From Bacteroides pyogenes DSM 20611 = JCM 6294 (GTDB taxonomy: Bacteria; Bacteroidota; Bacteroidia; Bacteroidales; Bacteroidaceae), in the NCBI RefSeq assembly GCF_000428105.1, contig NZ_KE386626.1:43555-79264 (forward strand): a stretch of 35,710 bases of DNA, read 5' to 3'. Below are positions 32,786-35,710 of this stretch, piece after piece (the stretch's first letter is position 1; the number at the start of each line of letters is the position of its first letter). The notes below the pieces were generated by a model, which worked only from the letters and a program-made list of their open reading frames with translations, searched no databases and had not been told where the DNA came from. The position numbers and the translations under genes are program-made.

Positions 32786-32964
32786 AAAAAGAGGAGTTCC
32801 TACGACCAAATGAGAGAAACGCTGCCGAGCCAATCTGCCTGAAGTGGAACGAGAAGTTTTTTGCCTCTTTACTGCAAACCGAATGACAACACCCTTGCAA
32901 GCATAGATTTTAACTAATATTCTTTTGAAGAAATGAAAGTAAATCACAGCATGTGTTTATACTA

Positions 32965-32995
32965 TTGCAACTCTGAATCAAGTTGCTTATCTTTG
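32965..32995 (+). promoter_or_regulatory. Promoter of the S24 regulator pair
   Basis: TTG at 32965-32967 and TATCTTTG at 32988-32995 are separated by 20 bases. The ATG at 33036 is 41 bases downstream. Repressors of this class often autoregulate, but no clear inverted-repeat operator is visible. Confidence 0.6.
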
Positions 32996-33035
32996 TATCG
33001 TTCCGTTGATGTAACAGACGCCAACTAAAGTTGAT

Positions 33036-33851
33036 ATGACAAAAAAGAAAGATGAAAAAACACCAATAAAAGTCGCTTTCCAATATTTAAAAAGCAAAGG
33101 GCTTGTTCATACTCAACAAGATGTAGCCGATAAGATGAGTGTATCTAAGGAAAATTTATCAAGAGCTCTCAATAGGAAAGATGGATATCATACTAAAAGT
33201 TTTCTATCCAGATTCAACGCAACTTTCGGAGGGATATTTGACGAAGAATGGCTATGGAGTGGTATTGGAAAAATGCTAATTGAAGGAAACGCAAGCCTTG
33301 AAACAAATGCGTCGCCAATATTAGAAGCAGAAGAAAGGGAATATTACACCGAAAATAAAAATGGTGATGTGTTTTACGATCTGGGAGACGGAAGATTTCT
33401 AATGAAAGCCCCATTGGTTCCATACGAAGCGTACGGACAATTTGCCAATGAAGAGATAACGCTTCAGTCGGAAAGGGATGAATGGAGTTCGGAAATATTC
33501 GAAGTAGATGAGGTTGTTCAAGGTAATTTTCTCGCATTCAAACTGAGAGGAGACAGTATGGATGACGGGACGAGAGATAGCTTTGAAGAGGGGGAGGTTG
33601 TTTTAGCGAGAGAGCTTGACAAGTCACATTGGAAAGATGGGTTGAAATACAAGAAACACCCATATTGGGTTGTGGTATTCGATTCGTCTGTGCTGATAAA
33701 ACAGGTTGTTAATCAAGATTTAAAACGTGGAATGGTAACATTCCACTCTATTAGCGATTCTCCTGAATACAGGGATTTCGAATTAAATTTAGATGAGATA
33801 AGAAAATTATACTACGTTGTCCAGAAAAAGCCTAAAACTGTAAGATTCTAA
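33036..33851 (+). CDS. S24 peptidase-domain repressor (CI/LexA-like), first of two
   Basis: A 271-residue phage-repressor-type regulator. An N-terminal HTH (about 10-55: VHTQQDVADKMSVSKENLSRALNRK) is joined to a C-terminal S24 domain. LAFKLRGDSMDDG holds the putative nucleophile Ser174 and SSVLIKQVV the general base Lys222. In CI and LexA this Ser-Lys pair carries out RecA-stimulated self-cleavage. No clear Ala-Gly or Cys-Gly cleavage site can be placed with confidence. The second regulator begins 7 bases after its stop, so they form one transcript. AT-rich composition and the neighbouring integrase and IS remnants point to a prophage or integrative element. Confidence 0.85.
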   Translation: MTKKKDEKTPIKVAFQYLKSKGLVHTQQDVADKMSVSKENLSRALNRKDGYHTKSFLSRFNATFGGIFDEEWLWSGIGKMLIEGNASLETNASPILEAEEREYYTENKNGDVFYDLGDGRFLMKAPLVPYEAYGQFANEEITLQSERDEWSSEIFEVDEVVQGNFLAFKLRGDSMDDGTRDSFEEGEVVLARELDKSHWKDGLKYKKHPYWVVVFDSSVLIKQVVNQDLKRGMVTFHSISDSPEYRDFELNLDEIRKLYYVVQKKPKTVRF

Positions 33852-33857
33852 AATACA

Positions 33858-35105
33858 ATGGCACTCGATTCTTATATTTGGAGGATATACAAACAAACGA
33901 ATGAACATTCGAACGCAATTCAAGAATACGAGGAGCGCGAAAGGTATGCGTCATTCAAACCAAGGTGCTTCACTAAGCGATTTGGAGATATATTTTTACT
34001 AATTACCAACAATGTCGATGTGTTCCTGATTAACAGCGATACAAAATATAAACTTGATTGTAAAACAAACGATATGGTAAATAAAAAAATGTTTTCTCCG
34101 GAAGATATGCCTATCATGAATAGGAATATCTATGAATTGGTGGTTAAAGAGAGCGATGGAAACGTCTCTCAATTTGCCGAGAAGATAGGAATTAGGCAAC
34201 AAACGCTTAATCGAATTTTTAATACCGATAAAAGAAGTGGAAAATATCCATCTGTATCAGACGACATCAAGAGAGCTATATATAATAAATATGGTATAAC
34301 GGAGATACAATTGTTGTCTGATACACAGCATGCAGACATGGAAGAAAAAAATAATGGATATAACGAATATTCAGAGAGATTCCTCAAAGTCATTGATAAA
34401 TTGGGTGTATCAGACTATTCAGTATGGAATGGCGTCAGTGGTATATCAAAAGAGCAAATGTCAAAAATAAGAAGAGGAGTAGGTGGTGCTTCCTTGAACA
34501 TCATAAGAGATTTTGGAAAGCATTTTGAAAAAGCCAATATAGACTTTATTTTAACAGGAAGAGGCAATCCACTCAAAACAGAAGCCGAAACAATAGAAAT
34601 ACCCGAATCCAATAGAATATACATAGAGACTGAAGGAGAATACGATGCTGCCGTAAAAAAAGGATTGCATCTACTACCAGAAGTGTCGTTTAAGTTCGCT
34701 GCCGGACAATATCAATTAATCAACATATCAGAGGACATAACAAGATATTGGTATCTTCCCGATTGCAAAGATTGTGAGGGTGTCGCCCAAGTTGTAGGAA
34801 ACTCAATGGCTCCCACACTCCCTGCGGGATGCTGGGTCGCGTTAAAAAAGTATCCACTTCCTTATGAAAACCCGAACACTATCCCGTTTGGGAATATATT
34901 CGGAGTGCTTGTTGAGGATAGAGATACAAGGGAGTATCATGGGCATATAAAGATATTACGCAGATATAAAGAGCAGAAGTTGTCAGAGAAATATTGGATT
35001 GCTCATTCAATTAATGAAAGAGAATTCGATGACTTCGATATAGCAATAGAGCAAGTGAGAGGCCTATGGATTGTGAAACAACACATAATTAGTGATGTAT
35101 TGTAG
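33858..35105 (+). CDS. S24 repressor-like regulator with two HTH-like regions
   Basis: A 415-residue protein, longer than usual for the family. Residues 1-85 are an unassigned extension (IWRIYKQTNEHSNAIQEYEE). A first HTH-like region lies at about 88-150 (VSQFAEKIGIRQQTLNRIF) and a second at about 170-235 (VWNGVSGISKEQMSKIRRG). The S24 domain follows with VVGNSMAPTLPAGCWVALK (Ser316) and GHIKILRRY (Lys365). Internal ATGs (for example codon 73) could give a shorter protein starting just before the first HTH, so the start is uncertain. It probably controls, together with its upstream neighbour, an element whose other genes have been lost. Confidence 0.8.
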   Translation: MALDSYIWRIYKQTNEHSNAIQEYEERERYASFKPRCFTKRFGDIFLLITNNVDVFLINSDTKYKLDCKTNDMVNKKMFSPEDMPIMNRNIYELVVKESDGNVSQFAEKIGIRQQTLNRIFNTDKRSGKYPSVSDDIKRAIYNKYGITEIQLLSDTQHADMEEKNNGYNEYSERFLKVIDKLGVSDYSVWNGVSGISKEQMSKIRRGVGGASLNIIRDFGKHFEKANIDFILTGRGNPLKTEAETIEIPESNRIYIETEGEYDAAVKKGLHLLPEVSFKFAAGQYQLINISEDITRYWYLPDCKDCEGVAQVVGNSMAPTLPAGCWVALKKYPLPYENPNTIPFGNIFGVLVEDRDTREYHGHIKILRRYKEQKLSEKYWIAHSINEREFDDFDIAIEQVRGLWIVKQHIISDVL

Positions 35106-35174
35106 GATTATGAAAACAGAGAAAGACAAACGAAGTATAGTTGATGATCGATTTGCTCCATGATTTTTTATTAA

Positions 35175-35453
35175 ACGGAATAAATATAAAACGAAATACC
35201 ATATTCCTGCTTCACAAGGAAAAGGGTAAGCCGGATGCAAAACTGCGGTTCCGTGTCAGATGGGAAAAAGAAAGTACATTCTTCTGTCATCAACAGAGAT
35301 ATACAACACTTTGAAGAGTTATGCGAGACCATGTTTTTCTTCTTCGAACAGAATGAGAAAGTACCTACAGCGGATGAATTTCCGAGGCAAGTTCAATGAG
35401 ATGAACGGAAGTAAGCCTCCGGTAAAGTACGTATTGCAAAATACAAAAAATTA
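35175..35453 (+). pseudogene. Tyrosine recombinase (integrase) N-terminal remnant
   Basis: One frame reads KRNTIFLLHKEKGKPDAKLR and FRVRW, matching the arm-binding N-terminus of Bacteroides tyrosine recombinases. It then shifts frame, with an apparent internal deletion, to KKKVHSSVINRDIQHFEELC, ETMFFFFEQNEKVPTADEF, and a stop. Typical integrases continue with a SAM-like core-binding domain and a catalytic R-H-R-Y domain; both are missing. It lies between the S24 genes and the IS66 fragment. Bases 35106-35174 show nothing recognisable. Confidence 0.7.
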
Positions 35454-35502
35454 GTCCCGACTGGGCACGATTCGTTCAGATTCGCCTCCGAGTCGGGACT
35501 AA
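35451..35502 (-). terminator. Terminator of the IS66 transposase
   Basis: TTAGTCCCGACT (35451-35462) and AGTCGGGACTAA (35491-35502) form a perfect 12-bp stem with a 28-base loop. On the minus strand the stem is followed by a run of T, and it lies 34 bases after the transposase stop. Confidence 0.65.
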
Positions 35503-35536
35503 TAGCATCAAATTATATCAATTCGGAACAGATTTG

Positions 35537-35710
35537 TTATGATTTCACCCAGTTCCGTGGAAGAAGTTCTGTCATATCCTTTTTATCCCTTTCATAATAC
35601 GGTATTTTCCTCAGTACGTCCTCCATCCACACTCTAGGGTCAACTCCGGCAGACTTGCAGGTCCCGATAAGGGAATATACAATGGCCGCTCTGTATGCCG
35701 ATGCGTCGTT
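35537..35710 (-). CDS. IS66 family transposase, C-terminal fragment
   Basis: The minus-strand frame runs in from the right edge and ends at 35537. It reads AYRAAIVYSLIGTCKSAGVD, PRVWMEDVLRKIPYYERDKK and DMTELLPRNWVKS, the classic end of IS66 TnpC (IYSLxxTCKxxGVxPxxWLxDVL...ELLPxxW). The rest of the element lies outside the window, so whether it is intact is unknown. Confidence 0.88.
   Translation of the reverse strand, partial: NDASAYRAAIVYSLIGTCKSAGVDPRVWMEDVLRKIPYYERDKKDMTELLPRNWVKS

Noticed and set aside
32750..32947. 65-residue minus-strand open frame
   Set aside because: It crosses the 22-base repeat, has no start-proximal promoter and no recognisable protein features.

Overview
The window looks like a chromosomal segment from a Bacteroidales species, most likely a Bacteroides. 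The evidence is the repeated use of the Bacteroides-type promoter (-7 box TAnnTTTG, sometimes with a -33 TTTG about 19-20 bases upstream), a TonB-dependent receptor operon, DUF4491, DUF4876 and DUF6850 families, and remnants of IS982, IS66 and Bacteroides-type integrases. I cannot name the species.

Layout. 1-92: start of an exported protein on the minus strand. 641-2840: Lrp/AsnC regulator, DUF4491 membrane protein and a transglutaminase-like lipoprotein. 3033-3106: tRNA-Met with a terminator, followed by a decayed IS982 element. 4295-12353: a four-gene operon with a good promoter and terminator: TonB-dependent receptor, DUF4876-like lipoprotein, DUF6850-like outer-membrane barrel, and a gingipain-like (clan CD, C25-type) protease homologue with a HEAT-like tail. 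12530-17496: pRiA4b ORF-3 family gene, then dprA/thioesterase/U32 on the minus strand, divergent from dusB. 17810-21524 (minus): methyltransferase-like membrane protein, and a CDF transporter/SDR/PAP2 cluster. 21844-24476: rnr and a Nim-like flavoprotein, convergent with cysK. 26052-29959: exported alpha/beta hydrolase, ychF, lgt. 30141-31259: AT-rich secreted protein of unknown function. 31260-32680: repeats, tRNA-Gln and transposase debris. 33036-35710: two adjacent S24 (CI/LexA-like) regulators, an integrase remnant and the end of an IS66 transposase, suggesting the edge of a decayed prophage or integrative element.

Two things stand out. First, the TonB/DUF4876/DUF6850/C25-like operon looks like an uncharacterised outer-membrane uptake or processing system in which a cysteine-protease-fold protein is co-expressed with a receptor. 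Second, intergenic DNA is rich in short tandem repeats. At four plus-strand genes (DUF4491, the hydrolase, ychF, lgt) the first repeat copy contains the 3' end of the gene including its stop codon, and copies follow at 65-71 base periods. Elsewhere arrays have 22, 22-23 or 44 base periods. The common origin of these repeats is inference; the repeats themselves are directly visible.
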